Positions 1 through 11,645 of a DNA stretch of 64,000 bases are shown in pieces. Each line of letters opens with the position of its first letter. Position 1 is the stretch's first letter. The notes under the pieces were generated by a model. It worked only from the letters and a program-made list of their open reading frames with translations. It was not told the origin of the DNA and ran no database searches. Made by a program: the position numbers and the translations under genes. This stretch comes from Prosapia bicincta. Taxonomy: Eukaryota > Arthropoda > Insecta > Hemiptera > Cercopidae. The DNA lies in NCBI GenBank assembly GCA_036971475.1, contig JBAIZL010000001.1, positions 208,224,341-208,288,340 of the forward strand, read 5' to 3'.

Positions 1-41
1 TGTAAAGGATAGGAAAATACTATGAACCAGTGTTATAAAGC

Positions 42-52
42 TTCACACACAG

Positions 53-99
<47 letters not shown>
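42..99. repeat. (CA)n(TA)n compound microsatellite
   Basis: Alternating CA then TA dinucleotides. The TA end abuts the palindromic PLE-derived element that follows, as at other copies of that family. Confidence 0.95.
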
Positions 100-143
100 A
101 AGAACTAAGTCAAAATACAAATACAAGAATTATAATTGAATTT

Positions 144-194
144 ACAATTCAAAGCTTTTCGTTGACTAACAATTCCAACATCATCAGGAATATT
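144..194 (-). ncRNA. Candidate hammerhead ribozyme, family 1 copy A
   Basis: On the minus strand: stem I ATTC, core CTGATGA, one extra T, stem II GTTGG/TCAAC (closing G-T wobble), GAA, self-complementary AAGCTT as stem III, T as the cleavage-site nucleotide, then GAAT closing stem I. The last stem II pair is G-T here and G-C in sister copies, so pairing is kept. Stem III has no loop, so cleavage would need a dimer. Confidence 0.5.
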
Positions 195-213
195 GAATAA
201 TGATGAACATTTG

Positions 214-264
214 AATAATCCTGATGATGTTGGTACTGTTAACCAACGAAAAGCTTTGAATTGT
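214..264 (+). ncRNA. Candidate hammerhead ribozyme, family 1 copy B
   Basis: Core CTGATGA at 221-227, extra T, stem II GTTGG/CCAAC, GAA, AAGCTT palindrome, T, then GAATTG. It is the mirror partner of copy A in the same palindromic element. The stem I strand before the core is AATC rather than ATTC, so stem I is weak here. Confidence 0.5.
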
Positions 265-333
265 AAATTCAATTATAATGCTTGTATTTGTATTTTGACT
301 TAGTACTTTATTAATACACAAAAATACATATTG

Positions 334-337
<4 letters not shown>

Positions 338-387
<50 letters not shown>

Positions 388-487
388 TATATATATATAC
401 TATATATATATACTATATATATATATATATATACTATATATATATATATACTATATATATATAGTATATATATATATATATACTATA
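338..487. repeat. TA-rich tract with TATAGTATA interruptions
   Basis: About 150 bp of TA dinucleotides broken at intervals by GTATA/ACTATA, which makes the tract locally palindromic. Tyr/Ile-rich ORFs across it are artefacts. Confidence 0.95.
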
Positions 488-539
488 TGAGAAATAATAA
501 TTTTACAATAAATAATGATATTACATATATAATACCTGA

Positions 540-2280
540 TATACAATGAAAATGGCATTAATATTATGTATGCACTTTAATATATAATACCTAAAAAATA
601 TACAATACTAATATAAGTTATATAATATAATAAACAGTTTATTATATATTATAGCATTAAGTTCTATAAAACAAATCAATATATAGAAATAATGTAATAA
701 ATATTCGCTCATCTCTAATGCAAAGCTATATCTCATATATCTGTATTATTATTAGCATTCATCTTCGATTTTCGGGGATCCAATTATTCAGGCCGACGAC
801 CATCCGCTTAAATTTCATAATCAGTCGTCAGATTATCGATTTTTGAATACAAATCAAGATAAAAATTTCGATTTACCTTGCTCAGTCGTGGCCTTCAGAG
901 ATAGATCTTCTGTGATTAGTCCAAAACTACTGGGGTACTATAAATGTTTTATTCTTTGTGCACGTATTCATTAAACTGGCTTGAATATCATCTAACCTTG
1001 GTTTAGTGTCTAGTCCCGAACTTTGTTCTATATTACAGTCCAAGTTCTTGATCCTATTTATTACATCCCTAGTAAACCGTAAGGTCGTGCATTATTTTAC
1101 TGATTGTTAATTAGAATATTTTTTTGTAACAAATATGGTTTACTTTCATTGAACCGCGATAATAAAGTAATTTCTAGAAATGGTTTTATTTTTCTTAAAC
1201 GTTTTACAGTAAGTTTCAACGGGTCAATAAGTGAATTGTTATATAGAAACAATATAGTTGTTAAATAATATGACAATATCAATTATACGGATTATATTTT
1301 TAATGTTATTTACAATATCCTGTTAGTTGTGCACTTTATGAAAACGCCATTGTTATATACGATAACTTAGTTATTAATGGATATCAGGACAGTTTTGAAG
1401 GGACCTTTTAATTACGTTGCAGAGCTTCGGTTGCTTAAAATAAATATAAACGTCTGAGATTTCAACCTCAGAAACACTGTAAATGTAATTCATTTCATGC
1501 TTTAAACAGATACGTCAAATTCTGTTAGCAAAGATATGAATGCAACACTAGAGCAGCAAAAGTGAAGGTCATCAATTTACGTCTGTTGTTATATCTATAT
1601 TCGTGACAGAATTTAACAATTTGTTTTTAATCAAACTTTAAAAACAAATTTTAGCACAGAAAATAAAACTTATGTTAACCGATGGAAATAATTATTGGCA
1701 CCTTATTATTGGACTAATTACAGGCCAGAATAGTGATTAGCTTTGATAACCTTAGCATAAAGCAACACAAAATCCGCAGTAATTGAATAGAAGGATTTTA
1801 TTCCCAACCACGTACTAATTAACCGGAGACTGTTCGCGTAAGTGATTTCTCGTCAATGAATAAATCAGGAGGCTTTGCAAATTAACGAGATTTTAATTTC
1901 ACGCCAAGCTTAATACCTTTATATTTGATTACCAAAGTAATAATAAAAAACACAAAGCCAATCCTCATTTACTTACTATTTAGCCGTAAATTCCTTCAGT
2001 GTTGCCAACTGTTGACATACTTCGAAACAAATTAACCAACACCTCAGAAGAAGCAAACACCGAGACTAAGATTATATATATGCATAGCTTATTGGTTAAG
2101 TGAATATTCTGTAGAAATGGTAATAGAAACCAAAAAAGGGAAATACCTTATTTGCATTTTAATACTTTCATTATTAAACATTATTGAGTTCTAAAATAGT
2201 GATATAATATTTGCAGAAGTTATCAAACGTTCTTAAACACAAGCCAATTGTACACAATTTCAGTTCAAATTTGCAAATTT
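540..2280. other. AT-rich sequence, nothing recognised
   Basis: No convincing ORF, RNA gene or mobile element. A short block around 1,415-1,465 (ACGTTGCAGAG...TTGCTT...AAACGTCT) resembles one at 9,065-9,105 and may be a dispersed repeat fragment. Confidence 0.5.
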
Positions 2281-2284
2281 TAAC

Positions 2285-2620
2285 ATAAGCAAATATTAGT
2301 GAACAAGTATCTGCAAACAATAAGAAACCCTAGGAAACACTAATGAACATTACCAAAAAATAGCAAACACTATCAAACAATCAAGCATTAGCAAACAATA
2401 ACAAACTATAGGGAACATTAGCAATCATTAGTACCGATTAAAAAAAGGAATAAAATTATAGTATATATTAATACACATTAGCGAAATTTTCAAACATTAA
2501 TGTAGGCTCCGTTAGCAAAATTTAACAAATATTAACAAAGAATAGAAAACCTTGGTGACACACTATGACACAACAGTAAACATTAACCAACTTAAGCAAA
2601 CATTAGTAACAATTTGAAAA
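2285..2620. repeat. Degenerate short tandem repeat, AGCAAACATTA-like
   Basis: Many diverged copies of a unit of about 11-13 bp resembling AGCAAACATTA/AACAAACATTAGC run through this stretch. Unit length varies and copies are heavily mutated, so the array is old. Confidence 0.6.
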
Positions 2621-2639
2621 TTTCTATTTTAATTGCAAA

Positions 2640-3285
2640 TATTATATTCTAACAGTACGTTCTCAATTACGTGTAAGACGTTTATATTCGAAAGTACTCT
2701 AGAGTGGAGTAAATGTAAACAAATATCCCCATATTTAAAACCGATTCAGATTCTTAATAGATTAGATTTTCAAACAAAATATATTTGAGGATTACTGTTT
2801 TTCTTATGGATCTTATTTCGCTTGACAGATATTTTAATCGTAAGAGATACTACTACAACTGGTCAACATGTAAGGAGTACTTATCTATTGTGAAGACAAA
2901 GACGTCCGACCTTAACGTATATGAATAGTCACACGAAATATACCTTTCTGGCGACTACTTAACGATTTAATGCTGTCAGTGCGCTTAGCAACTCGGCATC
3001 GTTTCATTATTCACACATGACAGAATGTTCAAGTACAAAGCGGACAAGTTTAACTAAAATATTAACTATTGGCATATTTCAAGTTTTCGTTTGAATCATA
3101 GTGAAATTTTGGACAAAATTGACAGATAAAATGTAAAATGTTTAGGAGTAATTCTGATTTGGGCTAGATGTTAACTTGCCTAAGTAATTGTTATAGTTTG
3201 AGTTTCAAATTAGTTGCTAGGCCAGTTAGTGCAAAGATGTGTATGTAATTAATTTCTGTTTTATTTTTTAAAACACTCACCCAAA
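2640..3285. other. AT-rich sequence, nothing recognised
   Basis: No ORF, motif or repeat that I can name. Confidence 0.5.
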
Positions 3286-3286
3286 A

Positions 3287-5260
3287 TACCATTCTCTCTC
3301 TCTTCCTTCTTTATCTAGTCTACACGCCAAACCATCTATAATAACATTTATATTTTTTTCAGAATTCATTCTAAATTCACCCTCTTCCCTCTCTATACAC
3401 TCTACAACATTAGCAATCTATAGTACCATTCATAGTATTTCATTCTTTTTTCTCCCCCTCATCTGCTTCCCTCTCTATCGCCTCTACAACCTTAGCCAGC
3501 TATAATTATATTTATATTCTCTCTTTCTTCTTTTTCACCCTCCCCTTCTTCTCCCTCTTTCCACCCTACAATCTTAGCCTTCTATTATGACATTGTATTC
3601 TATCTTTCATTTTCCACTCCCTCCCCTTCTTACCTCTCTATCCACTCTACAATCTTAGCCAGATATAATGTCATTTATATGCTTTCTTTCTTCTTTCTCC
3701 CCCTCCTTCCTTCCCTCTCTATCCACCCTAACATCTTAGCCTTCTATTATAACATTTATATTCTTCCTTTTTTTCACTCGCTCCTCTACTTACCTCTCTA
3801 TCCACTCTACAATTTTAGCGTTGCAAAATAAAATTCATAGTTTTACTTTCTTCTTTCTCCCTCTCCCCTTATTTCTTATCTATCGACTCTACAACCTTAG
3901 CCATTACTATTAATATTCATAATCTTTCTTTCTTCTTTCTCCGCTTCACTCTTCTTTCCTCTTTATCCAATCTACAACCTTAGTCATAGGAATAACATAA
4001 TCTTTCATACTCTTTCTTTCTGTTTTCTCTCCCTTTCGTTCTTATTTCTCTATCCACTTTATAATCTTAGCCATGCAAAATAACATTTATAGTCTTTCTT
4101 TCTCTTTTCTCTCCCCCCTCATCTTCCCTCTCTATCCTTCTACAAACTTGGCCAGCTATAATGTCATTTATATTCTATCCTTCTTTTTTCACTCCCTCTC
4201 CTTCTTATTTCTCTATCCACTCTACAATCTTAGCCATGCATAATACCATTCATATTCTTTCATTTTTTCCCCCTCCTCTTCTTCCCTCTCTATCCACACT
4301 AGAAGCTTAGCTATTAATAATAACATTCATAATCTATATTTCTTTTTTCTCTTACTCCCCTTCTTCCCTTTCTCTCCACCATGCAAGCTTAGCCATCTAT
4401 AATAACATTCATATTCTTTCCTACTTCTTTTCCCTGTCACCGTATTATCTTTCAATCCACTCAAAAAACCTATCCAAGCATAATAACGTGCATAGTCTTT
4501 CTTTCTCCTTTCTTCCGCTTCTCTCCATTCGTCTCCATCCACTCTTCAAGCTTAGCTATTAATAATAACATTCATAATCTTTCTTACTTTTTCGTTCCAC
4601 TCCCCTTCTTCCCTCTCTATCCTCCCTACAAGCTTAGCCTTCTAATATACCATTCATGGTCTTTCTTTCTTCTTTTCATCCCTTCCCTTCTTACCTCTCT
4701 ATCCACTCTACAACTTTAGCATTGCATAATAACTATCATAGTCTTTCTTTCTTTTTTTCCCACTGCTCTTTATTCCACTCTATCCGCTGTACAACCTTAA
4801 CCATGCGTATTAACAATAAAGAGTCTTTCCTTCTTCGCTCCTCGTATTTCCTCTACATCCATTCTACAACCTTAGCCATCTATAAAGACATTTCATATTC
4901 TGTCTTTCTTCTTTCTCTCCCTCCCCTTCGTTCTTCCTCTTCTACTCTACAACCTATGCCATCTAAAATGACATTCATATTCTGTCTTTCTTCTTTTTCT
5001 CCCTTTCTTTCTTTCCCCTCTATCCACTCTACAATCTTGGCTAATAATAATAACATTCGTAATCTTTCTTCATTCTCCCATTATGCCTCTTCCTTCTTTC
5101 TCCACCCTGCAGGCTTAGCCATCTATAATAATATTCATATTCTTTCTTCTTTCCCTCCCTCCAATTCTTACCTCTCTATCCACTCTACAACCTTAGCTAT
5201 GTATAATGACATTCTTATTCTTTCTCCACTTTGTCTGTCTATCTTGCATTGTCTCTTCTC
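3287..5260. repeat. Pyrimidine-rich degenerate array, unit about 82 bp
   Basis: About 24 diverged copies of a unit combining CTCTATCCACTCTACAACCT, TAGCCATCTATAATAACATT and a C/T-only block of about 35 bp. Successive CTCTATCCAC boxes near 3,391, 3,473 and 3,555 are 82 bp apart. The plus strand is almost purine-free for long runs. A 216-codon ORF at 4,656-5,306 is a by-product of this composition and is not annotated as a gene. Confidence 0.85.
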
Positions 5261-5289
5261 TCTATATATGTCTATTAAATCGCTTTTTC

Positions 5290-6425
5290 AAAATTATTAT
5301 GAATAAAAGATTAAGATGACAGACACTGCAACAGAACCTCGTCATAGGCAGTCATATTCTATGGCTATTAACCAAAACTGAAGATAATTGTAGCAAAATC
5401 TCATTAAACATTTAAACGAATGCAGAAAAATGAACCAAAATATGAAATTACGCCCCAAAATTAGACTTGCAAAAATCTCTGAGTGGCATAGCTGAGTATA
5501 ACCCTATCCAATTCTTCCTAAACTCATCGATATAAGCCTTACGTACGAGGTTATTTAGTGGTTATGTAACGGTCCAAGTCCAATCGCTCCTAAACAACTC
5601 TGCAATGTACTACTCGTTCCATCTAGGAGAGAGGCCATTAGAATGTCATCTAAACACAACTTTGTCTTCAACAAAGGTAGGATTTCAAAAACATATCTTT
5701 TTACGTCAATTTTTTTATTTTGAATTGAGTTTCATTTATCACTTGTAGGAAATAAGCCACTAATGAAGACATCCTTTAAACCCTTGTTCTCCTACTTACC
5801 CCAGCTAACTAGTCCATTATAATATTGTTCAATGTGCTGTTGGCTTAAATATTATTAGATCTTTACAAACGATGAAGGTAATGTAGCTATGACCAGCACG
5901 GTCATAACCCACTCTGCATCTAGCAATAATGTTCCCTCAGCTGTAAACAAACAGTTTTCTCCTTCCGTTTCTGTAACATTAAACTTCATTGGTGTTTCAT
6001 TTATCGCCTTTAGTGAATGGGGCGTTAATGAAGGCGTCATTTAAACACTTTCATCTCCCAATTTCACACAGAAGCGCAATTTATCTTTCCTAACCTTTCT
6101 TTCAAGCAATAACACATTCGAACCTTATTTTGGCGATTTCCAAACTCTGTAAAAACGTATCATTTTCAGTTAAACAGTTAATACAATTTAAATAGTACTA
6201 CGTGTATAAATAATTATGAATTGTTATATTCTATATTTTAAGATGCATACGCCCACTAAATACACAGTTGTGTAATTTATACAACTCCTTAATATCAAAC
6301 CTTTAGTGGAGTGATGTAATAATATTTTCCTATTTATAAGTTAGGGATCCTTGTTTTATTGTCCCTAAAAAAAAGGTAAATAACGCACAACACATACACA
6401 AACACACGCACGCTAGCACCTATAT
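5290..6425. other. Unrecognised DNA with a diverged two-copy repeat
   Basis: Two related blocks about 277 bp apart (near 5,712-5,780 and 5,988-6,055) share GTTTCATTTATC, TAATGAAG and CATTTAAAC. They look like the remains of an old tandem duplication. No gene was recognised. Confidence 0.4.
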
Positions 6426-6479
6426 ATTTTTATGAAAAACAAAAGAAATTCAAACAAAAGAATGATATATTCAATTATA

Positions 6480-6527
6480 GAATTCTAAGCTTTTCGTTGG
6501 CAAACAGTACCAACATCATCAGTAATA
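6480..6527 (-). ncRNA. Candidate hammerhead ribozyme, family 1 copy C
   Basis: Minus strand: core CTGATGA, extra T, stem II GTTGG/CCAAC, GAA, AAGCTT palindrome, A as the cleavage-site nucleotide. The stem I strand before the core ends in A rather than C, so stem I is weak in this copy. Confidence 0.45.
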
Positions 6528-6593
6528 ATAAAGAATACCATACATGCAAGTGTTACTTAGATCTAACTGACAATTGTATGTATGATATTCATT

Positions 6594-6644
6594 ATTATTC
6601 ATGATGATGTTGGTACTGTTTGCCAACGAAAAGCTTAGAATTGT
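6594..6644 (+). ncRNA. Degenerate hammerhead-like motif, family 1 copy D
   Basis: Mirror partner of copy C. Stem I ATTC/GAAT, stem II GTTGG/CCAAC and the AAGCTT palindrome are intact, but the first core base is A instead of C (ATGATGA). A hammerhead with this change should be inactive. Confidence 0.4.
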
Positions 6645-6721
6645 ATGATTCAATAAATTATTCCTGTATTCTTATTCCTCTGTTTTTTTAACAATACATA
6701 ATAATAAATATTATATTATAT

Positions 6722-6774
<53 letters not shown>
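6722..6774. repeat. (TA)n microsatellite
   Basis: Uninterrupted TA dinucleotides directly after the family 1 palindromic element. Confidence 0.95.
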
Positions 6775-6778
<4 letters not shown>

Positions 6779-6779
6779 C

Positions 6780-9700
6780 AATAAAGTACGATACTTTAGA
6801 GTAAATTCAGTTATTTGCTAAAATAATTATCTGTAGATTTAGCAAAGAAAGACACAAATAGTTTTGTAAAGTGCCGACAAAGCAGGCACCATCCATTATC
6901 CTTTTCCGGGAAAGCTACAAGCAGCGTGCGGCAACAAGATACAATAGAGAGGGTCCAAAGTGTTTAAGACAGGGAAATCCAGCGGCCGCTATAGCCTGGG
7001 AAAATAACCGTGTATTGTTAGGTTAAGCTAATTGTAGAACTGTGGGAAACTTATAAATAACGTATTGTGGTAGTGGGAAAGACTAGATTTTTCAATAAAA
7101 ACTAAATGATCGGGAAAGTTAAGGGGAAGATTGAGGAGAGTCTCAGAGAAAGGTAGGAAGATTGGTGGGGATTAGGATAGAAGTGTTGTAAAGGGAGAAA
7201 TTGATTAAATTAAGTAAAGAGTTTTTTTTAGAAATATAAAGTAAGTTTTTGTTGTGTCAACTGTAAGGGCAGAAGGTAATAACCAAGGCCAGGATTCCAG
7301 GGACTCTTCAGAACAATAAGTATTATTTGAATATAAGTGTAGCCAACAGACATGTATCGTTCAGTTCAGAACAAATTTTAATTTTATCAAAATTTATAAA
7401 AAATTATTCTAGTTTTACCATTTCTAATTTAAAAAGCAAAGTTCCCGTAATAGCGACCCGAGAGCAAGAATAAAATTTTAATACTGTTTTTTTTTTTGTT
7501 ATGTTATTTTATTAGAAATCTAAGGCCTCAGAAGTCCACCGTTTATCATTGTAATATTAGTTAAGATATCAATCCAGTCTCTGCAAAATATTAATATAAA
7601 TTTGGAATTATGTGTAGAGTTAATTGAAGAGAATAAATGCAAGTGATGTTTAAAAATTGATAAGATTGTTAATTCTTTATAAACCTGAAGGTGGGACATT
7701 AAAAAGGTAAGGTAAATAAATAACATTAAAAAATAAATTTAATTATAACAAAAGTTAGGTTATAATATATATATATATATATATTAGACATACTTTGGTT
7801 AAGACTAACACTACCCTGCCCCTGTGAAATTCGTAATTATATGATGAGAAAAATCTCTAATCCTAAAGCAGAATCTAAGGAGCTCGCCATTATTTTGGAT
7901 TGAAATTAATTTTTATAAAAATATTTATAAATAATAAGTGTAAAATAGTTTGTGGTTTATTTGAATTAGAATTAAACATGACCTATCCTGACTAAATAAT
8001 ATAATTCTGACCCGTCGTTTTATACAACATTAGAGAGCTAACTAAAAGGCGATATAAATTTAAAGTAGTACAATCTAGTAAAATTTGTTTCAAGGTCAAT
8101 AGATATGTTCTGTAATATTTATATTATTTGTCATTATTTATTAAAAAGTAGCTGAAATGAAAAATTTCTCTGTTGACCTAAGTGAGAATTCACTTTGAAA
8201 AATATTTTATGGTTAATACTTCAACTATATAGACACATTTTCCTAAAATAAATTAAAAAATATAAAAAGATCAAAACCACAATATTAATTGTATATTGAT
8301 TTTTTTGAAATGTTTTGTTTTATTGGAATATTAAACTGAATTTGATTATACTTAGCAGATTTTATAAATAAAGGAAATAGATTGCGATAATTAAATATCA
8401 ATGTTATTAAATTAATAAATTAGTTGGGGAAACAATATTCTGCAGTTCACACCACTATAAAATTTTCTCTAATGCATATATCAGGGATCATGCAATATTA
8501 CAATCAGAACTACGTTTCATTAATAAGCTTGTGAATATAATTGATGGGTGTCTCAAACCCATAATAAAAAGTCTACAACAGAGCTGAAATTGATGTTTTC
8601 CTTTGTATTTAATAGCATGTACATAATAGTTAGGTCATGAATTTTGTTCTTTACAATTTGTGAGTTTTATTTTAATATAATTTAAATCTATAAAATTATC
8701 TCGCTTATAAATTTAAATCATTCACATTAATTGTGGTCGAAAATCATTAACGTTAAAAATGTTGAGGAGTTGAAATATATATCTTAACATAATTAACTTT
8801 AAAAGCTATTAAAATTTTCTTAGCTTAACTTTAATATTCTTATATGATTATTCTGAAATGTTAAAAATAATAGAAACATTTCGTTTTAATTTGAGTAATA
8901 AAAGTTTAAATAATTTGAATTAGAAATTAGTTAATAATAGCCATTCTTAAGCTTATTTCTTCTATACTACTTCTATACTAATTTGGTATTTTGTACAATA
9001 AAACGAAATTCAGTTTTTTTAGGATAGAAAATATGTCCAAAATGCTGTGAAACAAGGATCTTTAGTACGTTGCAGAAGTTTCAATTGCTTTGCATAAACG
9101 TCTTTACTACGTTGCAGAACTTTACTATGTTGCATATTAATGCTAGTTCTATACATTATATACAAATGTATACAATGTGTATCAAACACATAGATTTGTT
9201 TTAGATTTATGTATTAGGTTGCTTCAAATACATTACGAATGAAAAAGGTTTACAAAAATAAATTTAAAACAACACAAAATTGTTGCAAATGTCAGTAATC
9301 AGGAATCGTAGTTAACATTAAAAAAAAATTTGTAATAGTAATTATTTGTTAACAATGTAGTTATAGGCTATTAAAAACAGCTGCAAACTAAGTGGATAGG
9401 ATTGGAGTTGTGGAAACTAAAATATATTTTTAACGAAACCTTTTTCTAAATTGATAAAATACCATTTGTATTCCTCGTCCATGTGTGTATAGTATTTGGT
9501 ATCCGAATCATGTTTTTGGACAAAACAACAGAGATTATAATCTGTATTTGTAATTTATCTTTTACATTTTTGTAACAACCAATTTTGGTAACTTAATTTT
9601 GATTTTGTAATTTGTATAAGTCCGTTGGTATTTTGGACTTATAAAACCGAATATTTTGTGTTGATCAAAAACTTAATTCAACTCCTTCAGTTTTACTCAT

Positions 9701-10705
9701 ATTAAGAAATAGTTTTGCACGTAGCATTCGTGCTGTTCACAAACACTTGAAAGCATCTTCTCAATAACCCTTGCAGGCTGGTATGTAGACGTTTAATTAA
9801 AACTGTGCGGGATTATTTCTCACTTCATTAATCAGGATATCAATACAAACACGCCCTTAATCCAGGTTGCTTCAAGGTATCTAATTACGTCAACCTCATG
9901 ATGAGGAAGATATTACACACTTGACTCCACGCATTTTTAAGTTTTCATTTTCTAAACAAACAGTTATATAATATAGTATCAATTCCAAATATTAGCCTAA
10001 ATAAATTATAATAACTTACCTGAAAATGTAATTAGCCTATTAATAATACTATATGTAATCTATTGTTAGTGACGTCATTATTTTACGACATATTACATTA
10101 GGCAGTGTATTACCTACCAATTACAACTATGCTTTTAAACAGATAATGGTAAGTGAGCGTTACCATGCCAATAACAGCCAGTGAAAATGTTCTGGAAAAG
10201 GAATTAAACTTTAATTACTAAAGAGTTACCTATATTTGAAAAAATATAATATGCTACCACGCTTCTCTGTAAACTGATAGTGAATTCAGATATTGGGGAG
10301 TCTTCTCTCCCGGGTGCTTATGCATTAGAATTTACTATATTTTGTCTTTATATAATGTTAATAAATTACACAGATCGAAACAGAACCCATTGCTTAGTCA
10401 CCAGATCACAGATGCTTTCACCATATTTAGGATATGTAAGAATAATTTACTAACATGTTTAGGTATTGAAAAAAAAATCAAACTCTCACAAAAGTGTACA
10501 ACAAATATTTTAATAAAGTTCACGTATATATTAAATGCATATTATTGGCCTCGGTATCCGTTAATAGGTTCACAGTTAGCAAACAAAGGGAGATAAAATT
10601 CGTGTTGAGCTTATGTTAGAATGTAAAAGTGAGGGCACATAGTAAAAATATGTTCCGTCCAAAATAAGTCTAAAGACAAACTACTTGAAGCAAAGAAAGA
10701 TTGAC
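6780..10705. other. AT-rich sequence, nothing recognised
   Basis: Nearly 4 kb without a convincing gene, RNA or transposon. Short ORFs (for example 7,520-7,726 and 10,342-10,596) have AT-driven composition and no recognisable motif. A small (TA)n lies at 7,767-7,784. Confidence 0.5.
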
Positions 10706-10711
10706 AACGAC

Positions 10712-10936
10712 AAATAATTAAAATATTTTTTTTAAATCACGGCAGAATAGGGGACCATAGTAGATGTATCGTATGTTTGAAACACATATGACAGAAAGAT
10801 AGATCTCATATGCAAAACACAAAACTGATATAAGAACGTTTAACGTCCTTGCATAGAACACGATAAGAATGTAAGAATGATAAGAAATGTGCCAAAAGCT
10901 TAGAAATTAAAAAAAAATAATATTTTTTTCTACCTC

Positions 10937-10974
<38 letters not shown>

Positions 10975-11400
10975 ACACAAAAAAGCACACGCGCTCGTGC
11001 AAACACACACACACAAACATACACATATTCACTCATGCTTATAAAAAATATAAGGGGACATTTTGCATTTTATTTAAAAATGATGAATATGAATATTGAA
11101 AACATTTAAACTACATTCGGAAAAAAACCTTAAAATTTTATTTTTTAGACCACCGGAATCGAGGTAAGACATTGAAAATAATTAAAATATTTTTTTTAAA
11201 TCACGGCAGAATAGGAGACCATAGTAGATGTATCGTATGTTTGAAACACATATGACAGAAAGATAGATCTCATATGCAAAACACAAAACGGATATAAGAA
11301 CGATTAACGTTCTTGCATAGAACACGATAAGAATGTAAGAATGATAAGAAATGTGCCAAAAGCTTAGAAATTAAAAAAAAATAATATTTTTTTCTACCTC

Positions 11401-11442
<42 letters not shown>

Positions 11443-11645
11443 ACACAAAAAAGCACACACGCTCGCGCAAACACACACACAAACATACACACATTCACTC
11501 ATGCTTATAAAAAATATAAGGGGACATTTTGCATTTTATTTAAAAATGATGAATATGAATATTGAAAACATTTAAACTACATTCGGAAAAAACCCTAAAA
11601 TTTTATTTTTTAGACCACCGGAATCGAGGTAAGACATTGAAAATT
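10712..11645. repeat. Tandem duplication, unit about 464 bp
   Basis: Two near-identical units start at AAATAATTAAAAT (10,712 and 11,176) and end with GAGGTAAGACATTGAAAAT. They differ by a few substitutions and by the length of an internal (CT)n tract (about 10,937-10,972 and 11,400-11,441). The high identity implies a recent duplication. The Arg/Glu-rich minus-strand ORFs over the CT tracts are artefacts. Confidence 0.92.

Larger units (their letters stand above)
100..337. mobile_element. Palindromic PLE-derived element, family 1 (copy 1)
   Basis: Two inverted arms of about 85-90 bp flank a spacer of about 26 bp. Each outer end reads towards the consensus CTTGTATTTGTATTTTGACT, and the element is bounded by (TA)n on both sides. 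Each inner arm carries a CTGATGA...CCAACGAAAAGCTT motif that reads as a candidate hammerhead ribozyme. The same terminal sequence lies directly downstream of a Penelope-like GIY-YIG coding remnant at 61.2-61.9 kb, so I infer this is a non-autonomous PLE derivative (two inverted terminal repeats with the coding part lost). There is no coding capacity. Confidence 0.7.
6430..6720. mobile_element. Palindromic PLE-derived element, family 1 (copy 2)
   Basis: Same build as the element at 100-337: inverted arms each carrying GTTGGTACTGTTTGCCAACG plus AAAAGCTTAG, separated by about 70 bp (6,530-6,595). The outer ends are AT-rich and a (TA)n tract follows on the right. There is no coding capacity. Assignment to PLEs rests on the copy next to GIY-YIG coding sequence at 61.2-61.9 kb. 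Confidence 0.65.

Noticed and set aside
331..549. Tyr/Ile-rich ORFs here and at 32,177-32,452, 38,844-39,147 and 40,859-41,092
   Set aside because: Translations of (TA)n microsatellites.
4656..5306. 216-codon plus ORF rich in Ser, Leu, Phe
   Set aside because: Lies wholly in the pyrimidine-rich 82-bp array; composition explains the open frame.
10806..11494. Two similar minus-strand ORFs with Arg/Glu runs
   Set aside because: Caused by (CT)n in the tandem duplication; similarity is due to the duplication, not to a gene family.
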